Source: Clostridium ganghwense | Lineage (GTDB): Bacteria > Bacillota > Clostridia > Clostridiales > Clostridiaceae | Length of the DNA stretch: 64,000 nucleotides | NCBI RefSeq assembly: GCF_026735165.1 | Contig: NZ_JAPQES010000008.1 | Span: forward strand, 1 to 64,000 | Reading direction: 5' to 3' | Part shown: positions 33,479 through 43,373 of the stretch, piece after piece | Layout: every line of letters starts with the position of its first letter | Numbering within the stretch: position 1 is the stretch's first letter | Made by a program: the position numbers and the translations under genes | The notes under the pieces: model-generated | Databases searched by the model: none | What the model saw: only the letters and a program-made list of their open reading frames with translations | What the model was told of the DNA's origin: nothing

Positions 33479-34253
33479 ATTAAAAAAACCCCTTATCCAC
33501 TGTATTACAAATCCTATTTCAATAAATGATTGTGCGAATATGGTTCTTGCTATTGGTGCAAAACCCATTATGGCTGAACATCCATTAGAGGTTTCTGAAA
33601 TTACTGCTGTTTCTAAATCACTGGGGGTTAACCTTGGAAATATAACTGACAACAGAATGAAATCTATGTTGATTTCAGGTAAAGTAGCCTTTGAAAATAA
33701 AATTCCACAAGTAATTGATCTTGTAGGTGTGGGATGCAGTAAACTTCGCCTAAATTATGCAAAAAAATTTATTTCAGAGTGTCATCCAAGTGTCATTAAG
33801 GGCAATATGTCTGAAATAAAAGCAATCTGTGGTATAAAAAACAATTCAAAAGGAATTGATGTTGGAGAATGTGATATTGTAACAGAGAAAAATTCTGATG
33901 AAAGTATAGAAATGTTAAAGACGTTGTCACTGCAAACGGGTTCTGTTATTGCAGCAACAGGAGTGGTAGATATAATAACAAATGGCACTCATACATATTT
34001 AATAACAAATGGTTGTGAAATGCTTTCAATGATAACTGGGACAGGCTGCATGCTTACTGCGCTTATAGCAAGCTATATTTCTTCTGGGAATATATTAGAG
34101 GGCACTGTTCTTGCAATAGTTCTTATGGGGATATGTGGTGAACTTTCTCAAAATGTTAAGGGTACTGGAAATTTCAGAGCTGAGCTTATAGATAATATGT
34201 TTAGTATTTCTGATGATACGATAATAAAAAAAATAAGATATAAATTAAAATAA
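33423..34253 (+). CDS. thiM: Hydroxyethylthiazole kinase, second copy
   Basis: 276 residues from ATG 33423; an earlier in-frame start at 33387 lies deeper in thiW. ThiM motifs: PLIHCITNPISINDCAN, IDLVGVGCSKLR, VIKGNMSEIKAI and catalytic TGTGCMLTA. It is clearly diverged from the ThiM at 9929, so not a recent duplicate. Overlap of 56 bases with thiW suggests coupled translation: import thiazole, then trap it by phosphorylation. Confidence 0.94.
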   Translation: MTNQELTINNLLQIKQNVKLKKPLIHCITNPISINDCANMVLAIGAKPIMAEHPLEVSEITAVSKSLGVNLGNITDNRMKSMLISGKVAFENKIPQVIDLVGVGCSKLRLNYAKKFISECHPSVIKGNMSEIKAICGIKNNSKGIDVGECDIVTEKNSDESIEMLKTLSLQTGSVIAATGVVDIITNGTHTYLITNGCEMLSMITGTGCMLTALIASYISSGNILEGTVLAIVLMGICGELSQNVKGTGNFRAELIDNMFSISDDTIIKKIRYKLK

Positions 34254-34297
34254 AAAGAAAATATAGTAATATTGGTGGTATTAAAACAATTCGCTTG

Positions 34298-34331
34298 AAA
34301 TCTTCTTATCTTAGGGTAAGAAGATTTTTTG
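34298..34331 (+). terminator. Intrinsic terminator after thiM2
   Basis: AAATCTTCTTA / TAAGAAGATTT arms with an 8-base loop, followed by TTTG. Confidence 0.78.
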
Positions 34332-34440
34332 TATTTAACATTATCTAATGTTCCATAATGTTAAATTAAAAATATATTTAAGAAAGTAAAGAACGGATTA
34401 TAAATGAAAATATTAGTGTTAATAGGAAGCTATAATATCT
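34326..34440 (+). pseudogene. Decayed copy of the padR/flavoprotein regulatory region
   Basis: TTTTTGTATTTAACATTA matches the region before padR (about 24632). TATCTAATGTTCCATA (34342-34357) is a 13/16 match to the PadR palindrome. ATTAAAAATATATTTAAGAA and ATGAAAATATTAGTGTTAAT, then AGGAAGC, match the leader and first ten codons of the flavoprotein at 25449, after which the frame is lost. padR itself is deleted. Confidence 0.75.
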
Positions 34441-34491
34441 CAAAATCTGTGTATGAAAAATGAAGGAATTATAGGGGAATAGATAATATTT

Positions 34492-34520
34492 TTGACAATA
34501 TGAATTATTTAATGTACAGT
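34492..34520 (+). promoter_or_regulatory. Possible promoter for the DUF4132 cluster
   Basis: TTGACA at 34492-34497, 17-base spacer, TACAGT at 34515-34520. A hairpin AGTAGTAC/GTACTACT follows at 34531-34551 and a palindrome AAGGAAAAATTTTCCTT at 34574-34590. These lie upstream of the first gene of the cluster. Confidence 0.45.
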
Positions 34521-34701
34521 AATTATATGTAGTAGTACACTGCGTACTACTAAAAAAAGAGATGGTTATAAGAAGGAAAAATTTTCCTTGATTATGTTGT
34601 GATACGAACAAATGTTTGGTAAAATTAGATTATTAATTTATAAAATACCTAATAGGATTAAAATTGGTAGAAAATATAGTAGAAAAGGAGGCTATATTAC
34701 A

Positions 34702-34857
34702 ATGAAGCATTATTTTATTTTTAAAGATTTTATTGAAAAAGGAATTGATAAAGGAATAAGAGTATGGGATTATATTGAAAATGGAAAAATGCCTATTATA
34801 CTTAAAAAAGTAAATAAAGCAGACATAAAAGAGATTTCCGATGAAGGATTATTATGA
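34702..34857 (+). CDS. Short N-terminal protein or fragment before the 34841 gene
   Basis: 51 residues from ATG 34702, preceded by AAAAGGAGGC. It reads MKHYFIFKDFIEKGIDKGIR and later ENGKMPIILKKVNKADIKE, and overlaps the next frame by 17 bases. In the paralogue at 35493 one continuous protein carries an N-terminal part before the shared domain, so this may be the detached N-terminus of the 34841 protein after a one-base frameshift at about 34845-34857, or a coupled small gene. Confidence 0.5.
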   Translation: MKHYFIFKDFIEKGIDKGIRVWDYIENGKMPIILKKVNKADIKEISDEGLL

Positions 34858-35464
34858 TCATCCAATATATTTTAGTGAATCTTTATTTTTTAGCAGTACA
34901 TGTAGCTATCCAAATTTAAAGGAGAAAGTTGTAAAGGCTTGTGAAATGATTGCAAAATATTCAAAAAAAGAAAATGATACATGGTCATTATGGGTTGATG
35001 ATGAATATCTTGCTGGAATAGATGCACTTTATTTTTTAGCAAAAAAAGATCCAAATTATCTATATCTTATTGCTGAGTATATTATACCTGATTGGGATGA
35101 TGAACATGCACCAGTAGTTATTGAAGATTACTTTAAAAAGCTTTTTAAATACTATGGAATGAGAAAAGAGTTTATAAAAGCTTTTGTAGTTTCAGATAAT
35201 TCCTATGCTAGAGGCAACATGTTTCCAGAATGGGGATATATAAAAGAGCATTTTGAAAAGAATCCTGATGATTATATTTACTTTAAAGAATTAACAATAA
35301 AGAAATATGTAAATGAAGAATCTCTTACGACAGAATATGGGGGAAATCGCATAAAAGAATTATATACAGATATTTTAGGTAGTGATTATGATGAAAAGCT
35401 GCCAGAATACTGGAATAATGAGTACGAAGGTGTTTTAAAGGAAATTAATGAGAAGAGAAATTAA
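34841..35464 (+). CDS. Unknown protein, paralogue of the 35493 product
   Basis: 207 residues, acidic and helix-rich. It shares with residues about 93-300 of the 35493 product: FFSSTCSYPNLKEKV, YSKKENDTWSLWVDD, YIIPDWDDEHAPVVI and a GSDYDEKLPEY end. No enzyme motif, signal peptide or membrane helix is visible. The ATG at 34841 has only a weak AAAAGAGA upstream, so translation may depend on the preceding frame, or the gene is frameshifted. I do not recognise the family. Confidence 0.6.
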   Translation: MKDYYDHPIYFSESLFFSSTCSYPNLKEKVVKACEMIAKYSKKENDTWSLWVDDEYLAGIDALYFLAKKDPNYLYLIAEYIIPDWDDEHAPVVIEDYFKKLFKYYGMRKEFIKAFVVSDNSYARGNMFPEWGYIKEHFEKNPDDYIYFKELTIKKYVNEESLTTEYGGNRIKELYTDILGSDYDEKLPEYWNNEYEGVLKEINEKRN

Positions 35465-35492
35465 AAATAATAGCTAGGAGCGTGACAATAAA

Positions 35493-36416
35493 ATGGAACA
35501 ATTTAAAAAATATAAACAGATTATAGTTGATATGAATTCGGAAGAATCAATTTCTAGTGCATTAGAACAGTACAAGAAAGTATTAGAAAGTGGCGAAGTT
35601 TTAAATGATGAGGAAGTATTTGATGTAGAATTTGTCAAAGAAGAAAATGGAAAGGTTAAACCCCTTGATATAAAGGATAGTAGTTCTTATGAAATACTAA
35701 ATGAAATAATGCAAATGTCAGAATTAGGTGAGGTGTCTAAAGACAGAATACTTGAATTTGGAGATGAAATATATTATTCAGAAGCTATATTTTTCAGTAA
35801 CGCTTGTACATATAAAAACTTAAAAGAAAAAGTTCTGGAAGTGGCTAAGTTGGTTGTAGATTATTCTAAAAAGGAAAATGACACTTGGTCATTATGGGTG
35901 GATGATTGCACTGTGTTTGGTATTGATATGTTTTACTGTATTGCAAAAACTTATCCAGAATATACGTACTTAATTGGAAGTTATATAATTCCATATTGGG
36001 ATGATGAGCATGCAAGTTATGTAATATATGAATATTTACCGAGACTAGTAAAGGAAAGAGGCGTTACTAGAGATATTATTAAAGCTTTTGTATATTGTGA
36101 TAATAGCCTTGCTAGAGAGAATATATTTGGGGAAGGATTTTTAAAAGATTATTTTAAAGAAAATGTAGATGATTATGATTATTTTAAAACAGAATTGGTT
36201 GACCGATTCAAGACGGAGCCCCCTATATTTGATCCAGATGAGTGTACAATAGATGAAGTTGTTGATTCTTATTATAAAAATATTTTTGGATTAGACTATG
36301 ATGAACCTTTATCTGATGAATTCTTTATATATGATAGACTTGATAATGAAGCAGCAGATTTATATGAGAAGGTTAAACCATCTCTGGATAAATATACTGA
36401 AGAATTTGACGACTAA
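35493..36416 (+). CDS. Unknown protein, full-length member of the pair
   Basis: 307 residues. An N-terminal helical part (about 1-90, acidic) precedes the domain shared with the 34841 product: YSEAIFFSNACTYKNLKEKV, YSKKENDTWSLWVDD, YIIPYWDDEHASYVI and KAFVYCDNSLARENI. Spacing of aromatic and acidic residues suggests a HEAT-like helical fold. GCTAGGAGCG precedes ATG. Tandem placement with its paralogue and before DUF1963 and DUF4132 genes suggests a common process, unidentified. Confidence 0.65.
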   Translation: MEQFKKYKQIIVDMNSEESISSALEQYKKVLESGEVLNDEEVFDVEFVKEENGKVKPLDIKDSSSYEILNEIMQMSELGEVSKDRILEFGDEIYYSEAIFFSNACTYKNLKEKVLEVAKLVVDYSKKENDTWSLWVDDCTVFGIDMFYCIAKTYPEYTYLIGSYIIPYWDDEHASYVIYEYLPRLVKERGVTRDIIKAFVYCDNSLARENIFGEGFLKDYFKENVDDYDYFKTELVDRFKTEPPIFDPDECTIDEVVDSYYKNIFGLDYDEPLSDEFFIYDRLDNEAADLYEKVKPSLDKYTEEFDD

Positions 36417-36512
36417 GATGCTGATGAGTGAAAAATGAACTAATCCATGGTGGCTTTGAACTTTTGAATAAAGAAATAGAATAAATAAGAGAAAAAGGAG
36501 AAATTTTATAGC

Positions 36513-38945
36513 ATGAACAATGTTAATATTCCTGAACGATTTATGAAGACTGTATTGAAAAATAGTGATTATGGGAATGAAAGCTATAGGGAACCCCTTA
36601 AAAATATATTGAGAACATTTGTGAAAGATAGAGTAGGTTGTACGGAGAAATTCAAAAATTACAAAAAGAAAAATAGTGGATTCACTTTGTGTGCAGCCTA
36701 TATATTGTCTGAAGACAAGGAATTTGAAAAAGAATGCAAAGAAGGATTTGATTATTTTAGTGAGTATTTGTTGGATAGATTTGTTAATGAGGTTGCAATA
36801 GACTTAAAATATGAATCTGGTTTACAAAAAGAAGATATAAAAGTATTTAAATACTATATGAATGCTGTTTCTGACGAAGATCCATTTGATAAGTTGCAAA
36901 GAAAATTTAAGCTAGCATATGGAGGACGTATAAGCAGAAAACAGAAGGCTTATCTGTATTTTGATGACTCTAGTCATGTTCACAATATAGTTCAAACGGG
37001 ATTTTTATGTGCTAAGTGTGAGAATGCTGCAATTGCTAAAATGGGTATGAGATTTATGCAGTTTTTTACCAAACTGGCACCTTTGAAAACATTAAGCATA
37101 ATCTCTAAATTGTACAGAGTGAAAGATAGTTGTAAATTTCTAAAGAGAAGATTTGATGAATTTATAGATGATTTAAATAGTATAAAAGTGCAAAAGACTT
37201 ATATAACAGGTTGGATGCTGCTTTATGGACAAAGTCATTACACATGCCATGATGAAGGGAAAGCTATATATGAAAATATTCTCGAAAAGGTTGGTGAAGG
37301 GAATATAGAAGATGATGCTGATAATTATGAAGCACTAGAATATATTGATATAAGAAAGCAGATGGCCATACATAGAATTTTGGTAGAAAGATATCATAAA
37401 GAACAGTCTGTAAAAGTCATGGATGAAATATTTATGGATGAATATGTGCGATTTATAAGAGTGAATATGATTAACTCTAAAGATAAAAAGACCGTAGAAA
37501 AAATGGTTGCATATATGAAAGGTGAATTTGATTTTGAAGAAATAGAAGAAGATGTAAATAAAAAATTCAAACCATCATTGGAAAACTGTGAAATTGGTTA
37601 CATTTGTGGTGTTGGCTCTAAAGAGTATGCTTTAAGAGGGTTAAAAGTATTTACTGCACTTTGTGATATAAATAGAATGAAAGATTTTTATAGTGAATTC
37701 AAATACGATATAAAACCAGGTTTATTTCAACGTAGAAAACCTGATAGAGATATTTATGATTTTACTGAAAGGTTGGAAAGTGTTGGTGTATCACAATCAG
37801 TTATCTATGAATTTTTGTGTTCTTATACAAAAGAAGAATTGGACAAACCATCCAAACAGCCTAAAGATGAATTGGCCCAAAGATTATATCGCTATGCTAA
37901 AGAAGGAAAAGATGTGCTGGGAAATTTACTTTCAGCAGGTGATAGGGAGAAGATTTTTGCAATATATCAAACAGGGCTTTTAGAAAGTCAGCTTAACTCT
38001 TTGGTAAAAATGTTGGAGGATTCATCTGTTCATGTAGTTAAAACAGCACTAGATACAATCAAATGGAGAGATGATGAAGAGATTAGTCCATTTAAAGAAA
38101 AAATCCATAGAGCTGAAAAGAAGTTTGAGGAAATGATAAGGAATACACCTGTGGAAATACTTAAAAGAAGATTAAAAAAATATTCAAAGGAAGCATTACA
38201 GCTTCAATTATCTGAAGAAGCTGTACCTAGATGGTCTACAAAACTGGGAGGGAAACCCTATTTACCATTAGGAGAAGAATATCCTGAAGAAGGCATGATG
38301 CTATTGGCGCAAATTAATTTTGAAGAAATTCCTAAGTTACAAGGATATCCAGAGAAGGGATTATTACAGTTTTATATTAAAGAAGAAACTTGTCAACATA
38401 CTACTCGATATTTCAGTGAAATAATAAGAGATGAAAGTATGCTTCAAGAGGATTTACCAGAAATATCAAATGACGATTGCCATGCTGTTCTGAAGTCTGA
38501 ATATAAAGTAACTTACAAAAAAATTGATGACACCCCTTCAGATGAGGATTATTTGTTAGAGGAGGAAATTGAGGATATTTTGAATGAAATGTTTAAAGAC
38601 TGCGACGGAAGGTATGAAATGACTTTTCAATATGAACAAGAAAGGTTAAGTAATAAAATCGGCGGATATCCTTATTTCCCTGATTGGGGAGATCCTAGAA
38701 AAATTGACGAGGATCTTTTATGTCCAGATGATACAGAACGCTTGGAAAGGGGCGAAACCATACTAAATGAGTACGGAGAGGTAAGCTTTGAAAATGAATG
38801 GGTATGTTTGCTTTCCCTTTACAATTCGGAACTTGAAGGAGTTGGAAATATTCAAGAGGATGGAAGTATCTACTTCTTCATCAGAAAAGTGGATCTTGAA
38901 AAAGGAGATTTTAGTGATATAAAGTATCATAGATTTTCTTACTAA
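36513..38945 (+). CDS. Large protein with C-terminal DUF1963 (YwqG-like) domain
   Basis: 810 residues, cytoplasmic. Residues about 1-540 are helical and unassigned. Residues about 550-810 match the DUF1963/YwqG family: WSTKLGGKPYLPLGEEYPEE, MLLAQINFEEIPKLQGYPEK, GLLQFYI and later SNKIGGYPYFPDWGDPR and SLYNSELEGV. YwqG-like proteins are often near toxin or signalling loci, but their function is unknown. The ribosome site AAGGAG is 12 bases from the ATG, longer than usual. Next in line is the DUF4132 gene, 49 bases away. Confidence 0.72.
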   Translation: MNNVNIPERFMKTVLKNSDYGNESYREPLKNILRTFVKDRVGCTEKFKNYKKKNSGFTLCAAYILSEDKEFEKECKEGFDYFSEYLLDRFVNEVAIDLKYESGLQKEDIKVFKYYMNAVSDEDPFDKLQRKFKLAYGGRISRKQKAYLYFDDSSHVHNIVQTGFLCAKCENAAIAKMGMRFMQFFTKLAPLKTLSIISKLYRVKDSCKFLKRRFDEFIDDLNSIKVQKTYITGWMLLYGQSHYTCHDEGKAIYENILEKVGEGNIEDDADNYEALEYIDIRKQMAIHRILVERYHKEQSVKVMDEIFMDEYVRFIRVNMINSKDKKTVEKMVAYMKGEFDFEEIEEDVNKKFKPSLENCEIGYICGVGSKEYALRGLKVFTALCDINRMKDFYSEFKYDIKPGLFQRRKPDRDIYDFTERLESVGVSQSVIYEFLCSYTKEELDKPSKQPKDELAQRLYRYAKEGKDVLGNLLSAGDREKIFAIYQTGLLESQLNSLVKMLEDSSVHVVKTALDTIKWRDDEEISPFKEKIHRAEKKFEEMIRNTPVEILKRRLKKYSKEALQLQLSEEAVPRWSTKLGGKPYLPLGEEYPEEGMMLLAQINFEEIPKLQGYPEKGLLQFYIKEETCQHTTRYFSEIIRDESMLQEDLPEISNDDCHAVLKSEYKVTYKKIDDTPSDEDYLLEEEIEDILNEMFKDCDGRYEMTFQYEQERLSNKIGGYPYFPDWGDPRKIDEDLLCPDDTERLERGETILNEYGEVSFENEWVCLLSLYNSELEGVGNIQEDGSIYFFIRKVDLEKGDFSDIKYHRFSY

Positions 38946-38994
38946 AAAATCAAAATTCAAACAACAATTATATAAGCAAGGAGGAGTACATAAG

Positions 38995-41900
38995 ATGATG
39001 GAGTATGGAATACTTTCAAGTTGTAAGAAAATTAGAAAAGAATATGAAAATAATCATAAAGGTGATTTGTTTTCTGAAGAAATAAAGGAGATTGAAGAGC
39101 ATTTACCAAGGCGAGTGATAGAAGTTTTTGAAACATATAAAACTCCTAATGAGACGATAAATTTAGTAAAAAAATTTTTATGTAAAGAAGATATAAGATT
39201 AGAAGAGATTATTGAAAATATTAAGGAAAACTTAAAAGACGATAATATAAAAAAGAATATTCGAAAGTATAATATATGTAAAAGTAGTAAACTAACTGTA
39301 TTAATTCAAGGAGCAGCAATGATTGTTGAATTAAGCAAAGTGAGCAGAATGGTAATTGATTTATTGACAAATATATCACCTGTTTTTACTATAGAGGAAA
39401 TTTCAAAAATATATAATCGAAAAAAATATAATTTTAAAGATAAGGATGAATATATAAAATTTATTCGTGACTTAGAAGAAAAATATAAAATAAGTCAAGA
39501 AGATATTTGTATATGGAAGCTATACTATTCGTATCAACATAAAAGATATGGAGTATTACAAAAAGACATATTGAAGGAAACATTAGAAGAAAACAAAGAA
39601 AATATAGACTTGTTAAAGAATTGGTTAACCTATTTAGAAAAAGAAGAAAAAAATGATGCATGTTATTTATTATATAAGGTTACAGGGGACAAGTATTTTG
39701 TAGAAAGATCATGCAGTAGTTTCTTTGGTAAATTGAATAGTAAACTTAAATGCAGTAGTAGAGGAAGAGAGATCAAAAGAGATTTTAAAAAATATATAAT
39801 GGGGGAAATTCCTTTTGAAGATGTAGAGGAATATATAGAAAATGAAGAAATAGAAAATGAAGAAATAGAAGTGGATTTCTATATAAATGATTATATTTGG
39901 AATTTACCACAAAGTTATAGTGGAAGAACATTAAAATTACTATTTGAAATAGATGAAAGTGTTTGTATATGGAATAGCATATATGACTATGTAGAAGAAA
40001 TAGGAAGAGGAACTATAGAAGATTTTATTGATATTTTATTAGAGGCAAATGTAAAACATGAACATATAGTTTGTTATATGGCAGAAAAAGGAGTATATTC
40101 AAGGGCTAGTGAATGGTTTAAAAAAGCACTTATATATTTAATGAAAAAAGAAATAGATGTTTTAGGAAATATAAAAAATGCTTTTGCAGAGGCAAGAGCA
40201 TTTGCAATAAAAAGTATATATAATGATAATTTAAATAAAGAGTCTATAAAAAATACCCTTGAGTATTTAAAGGATAATTCCAAGATAGTGAGAGAAACGG
40301 TCATAGAAGAACTTTCTGAGCTTTCTTATGAAAGATTACAAGAAGTTATGGATGAAATAAAAAAATATACAAAGCTTAAGAAGAAAACAACTAGAATGGC
40401 CATTGTTGAGATTCTCCTAAACTTCAAAGAAGAAGAGGAAGTAAAACAAATATTAAATGAAGTATTTGATAAAGAGACAGAGCCTAAAATAAAAGATCTT
40501 TTAATAGAAGGCTTAGAAATAGATATTAAAAAACTTTATATAGACGAAAATGGACATTTTGATATTTTATTATATGTAGATGAACTTTTAAAACAGGATA
40601 AATCAAAAAGAATCAAAATATCTATAGAACAGTTCACTAAAATAAGATGGAAAGATAAAGAAGAATATATAGACGAGCATGTGATTAAATATTTTGTGAA
40701 AAGTTATATGGAAAGTGATGAATTAAAAATAAATAAAGATGCTCTTTTAATTGGAGAGTATATGAATGAAAAGGATTTAAACGATTTTGCAAATGAAATT
40801 CTTAATGATTGGATTGAAGATGGATGTAAACCAAAAGAAAAATGGATGTGTCTATTATCTTCAATTCATGGGGATTATAATATGATTCATAGATTGAATA
40901 AATTAATAGCAGAATTATCATCTAATTCTAAGCAAAAAATGGCGTCTTATGTAGTTAAAGCATTAGCCCTCAATGGAAGTAGTGAAGCTTTAATATCAGT
41001 TGATGTTATAGGAAGAAAATTTAAATATAAGAGTGTAAAGACAAGTGCACAGGAAGCATTTGATCTAGTAGCAAAAGAATTAGGATGTTCTATAGGACAG
41101 CTTCAAGATAAGATTGTACCAACTTTAGGATTTACAGATAATCATTATAAAGAATATGCTTATGGAAGTAGAATATTCAAAGTATATATAAATAATCAGC
41201 TGCAGTTTGAAATAGAAAAAGAAGATGGAAAAATAATGAAGAGTTTACCAAAAGCCAATAAAAATGATGATGAGGTTATGGTACAAAAGGCGAAAGATGA
41301 CTTTAAGATTTTAAAGAAAGAGTTAAAAACCGCAGTAAAAACTCAGATAGATAGAATGGAAGAAGCTTTAAGTGACTTTAGAATGTGGAGTATGGATGAG
41401 TGGAAAGAACTTTTCATGAAGAATCCTATAATGTATAGACTTGGGAAAAAACTTCTTTGGGGACAATACGAAGGAAATGTATTAGTAAAAACCTTTATAT
41501 ATGATGATGAAATATATGATGTGAATGATGAACCCGTAGAACTAGACAAAGATAAAAAAATATCCATCGTTCATCCATTAGAACTAAGTAAAGAAGAAAA
41601 AACTGCATGGAAAGAAATCTTTGAAGATAACAAAATAGAACAACTTTTCCCTCAAATAGATAGAAAGGTATTTGTTTGTGAAGATGAAACAATAAAATTC
41701 ATAGAAGACTTTAAAAATAAAAAGATTAATGATATTACCTTTGTAAATAGAATCAGTAAAAGAGGATGGTATAAAGGCTCTGTAACAGATGGTGGAGGCT
41801 ATTATGAGTTTTATAAAGAAAACACAGACTTAAAAATAGGAGCAGAAATAAGTCTAGATGAATACCTAGGTGTGTATGGTTTAGGATATGAAGAAGTAGC

Positions 41901-42057
41901 TGTTGCAAAGGTTGAATTCTATAAAGCTGGAACCATAGAAAGAGGATCTTATGTTTATGATGAAATAGATGAAAAAAGAAGAATCAAACCAATAGATGTA
42001 CCCAAAAGATATTATAGCGAAATCCTTTATGATGTATTTAGAGTTATTTGCTTTTAG
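38995..42057 (+). CDS. DUF4132 protein with HEAT-like repeats (YehI/MolR-type)
   Basis: 1020 residues, cytoplasmic. Helical repeats with HEAT character lie at about 340-500 (YSRASEWFKKALIYLMKK, VRETVIEELSELSYERLQEV). The C-terminal ~200 residues contain the DUF4132 pattern: WSMDEWKELFMKNPIMYRLG, KKLLWGQYEG, HPLELSKEEKTAWKEIFED and NRISKRGWYKGSVTDGGGYY. E. coli YehI and MolR carry this domain; function is unresolved. The WGR domain of YehI is not seen. AAGGAGG precedes ATG. Largest protein of the window and probable core of the cluster. Confidence 0.75.
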   Translation: MMEYGILSSCKKIRKEYENNHKGDLFSEEIKEIEEHLPRRVIEVFETYKTPNETINLVKKFLCKEDIRLEEIIENIKENLKDDNIKKNIRKYNICKSSKLTVLIQGAAMIVELSKVSRMVIDLLTNISPVFTIEEISKIYNRKKYNFKDKDEYIKFIRDLEEKYKISQEDICIWKLYYSYQHKRYGVLQKDILKETLEENKENIDLLKNWLTYLEKEEKNDACYLLYKVTGDKYFVERSCSSFFGKLNSKLKCSSRGREIKRDFKKYIMGEIPFEDVEEYIENEEIENEEIEVDFYINDYIWNLPQSYSGRTLKLLFEIDESVCIWNSIYDYVEEIGRGTIEDFIDILLEANVKHEHIVCYMAEKGVYSRASEWFKKALIYLMKKEIDVLGNIKNAFAEARAFAIKSIYNDNLNKESIKNTLEYLKDNSKIVRETVIEELSELSYERLQEVMDEIKKYTKLKKKTTRMAIVEILLNFKEEEEVKQILNEVFDKETEPKIKDLLIEGLEIDIKKLYIDENGHFDILLYVDELLKQDKSKRIKISIEQFTKIRWKDKEEYIDEHVIKYFVKSYMESDELKINKDALLIGEYMNEKDLNDFANEILNDWIEDGCKPKEKWMCLLSSIHGDYNMIHRLNKLIAELSSNSKQKMASYVVKALALNGSSEALISVDVIGRKFKYKSVKTSAQEAFDLVAKELGCSIGQLQDKIVPTLGFTDNHYKEYAYGSRIFKVYINNQLQFEIEKEDGKIMKSLPKANKNDDEVMVQKAKDDFKILKKELKTAVKTQIDRMEEALSDFRMWSMDEWKELFMKNPIMYRLGKKLLWGQYEGNVLVKTFIYDDEIYDVNDEPVELDKDKKISIVHPLELSKEEKTAWKEIFEDNKIEQLFPQIDRKVFVCEDETIKFIEDFKNKKINDITFVNRISKRGWYKGSVTDGGGYYEFYKENTDLKIGAEISLDEYLGVYGLGYEEVAVAKVEFYKAGTIERGSYVYDEIDEKRRIKPIDVPKRYYSEILYDVFRVICF

Positions 42058-42226
42058 TTTTACCATTATCACTTTTTATTGAATTATATGTCACAATTTG
42101 TTACTATAAATCATATATACACTTTAATTAAAATTTAAGTATAGATATAATGTTTTAATTTTACGAGTATTAACTTATAGTATTACTAACTACGTGGTAT
42201 ATGCAGAATTTTAAGGAGGAAATTAC

Positions 42227-43372
42227 TTGTTTGATTTTGATTTGGAAATAAAAAAGATACGACCAATCAATTTAAAGGATATGGAATTAAATCAATATAG
42301 AATTAATGATAATATTATAAAATCTATTATTCTATATAATAAATCTATTGCAGAGGTAAAAGCAAACAATTTAGATTTAGCTATAAAGGATTTAAAAAAG
42401 GCTTTATCATATAACCGAAGCTTTTCTGAAGCAGTAAGGCTTTTGGGATTATGTTATGTTAATAAGAAAGCATATAGAAGAGCAGAAAAAACTTTTAAAA
42501 AACTGGCGAAATATGAAATATACAGTGACTTAGCAAAGGAATATTTAAAAAATTTAATAATTGAAAGAACTATGTATAAAACTATGGATGCTATTAAAAG
42601 AGTTAAAGCTGGTTCAAATAATAAAAAGAATCAGTTTATTCTAACTCAATATTTAAGAGGTAAGATTATTATAGGATTATCAATTTTAATCATTGTTATG
42701 GTAGGTTTTATTGTAAGCTATGGGGGGCCATCAAATCTTCAAACTGTTTGGAAAAAAACTCAGGCTACCAATAAAGTAGTTGATTCTGAGAAAAAAACAG
42801 ATAAAAATTCTGAGGAAAATAAGATTTTATCTGAAAAAAATACTATATCCCATGAGGATTATGAAAATATGCAAAAAAAATTAGAAGATACAAAATTAGA
42901 ACTAGACAATTATAAGAATAAATATGATATTTTAACAATGCTAAATGAGGTTGAAAAATCTTTTAAGGATGGTAATTACGAAAAAGCTGCTGGTACTCTA
43001 ATAAATATGAAGAACATGAATTTTGATGATGAAACAAAAATAAAATTTGATAAACTATGGGCAAATATAAAAACAAATGCCTTATGGACTATATATAATC
43101 AGGGAAATAGACTATATAAGCAAGCAAAGTATAAGGAAGCACTGCCAAAACTAAAAATAGCTTCTGAAATTGATTCAAACTTAGATATTATGCCATGGAT
43201 TACTTATCAGATAGGAGTATGCTATAAAGAAACTAATGATAATACTAATGCTCTTGTATATTTCCAGAAAATAAAAGATAATTATCCAAAATCCAACTAC
43301 GCTTCATCTGCTGAAAGAATGATAAATCAAATAGGAAATAAGAAAAATAATGTTATTGTCAATAAACAATAA
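42227..43372 (+). CDS. Membrane protein with TPR domains on both sides
   Basis: 381 residues. An N-terminal cytoplasmic TPR-like pair (about 45-112: LDLAIKDLKKALSYNRSFSE, AEKTFKKLAKYE), one membrane helix (about 145-163), a charged linker and coiled coil (about 195-245), then an extracytoplasmic TPR domain (LYKQAKYKEALPKLKIASEI, TNALVYFQKIKDNYPKS). It probably scaffolds a complex at the cell surface. TTG start: AAGGAGG lies seven bases before it and no ATG is in range. A terminator follows directly. Confidence 0.75.
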   Translation: MFDFDLEIKKIRPINLKDMELNQYRINDNIIKSIILYNKSIAEVKANNLDLAIKDLKKALSYNRSFSEAVRLLGLCYVNKKAYRRAEKTFKKLAKYEIYSDLAKEYLKNLIIERTMYKTMDAIKRVKAGSNNKKNQFILTQYLRGKIIIGLSILIIVMVGFIVSYGGPSNLQTVWKKTQATNKVVDSEKKTDKNSEENKILSEKNTISHEDYENMQKKLEDTKLELDNYKNKYDILTMLNEVEKSFKDGNYEKAAGTLINMKNMNFDDETKIKFDKLWANIKTNALWTIYNQGNRLYKQAKYKEALPKLKIASEIDSNLDIMPWITYQIGVCYKETNDNTNALVYFQKIKDNYPKSNYASSAERMINQIGNKKNNVIVNKQ

Positions 43373-43373
43373 A

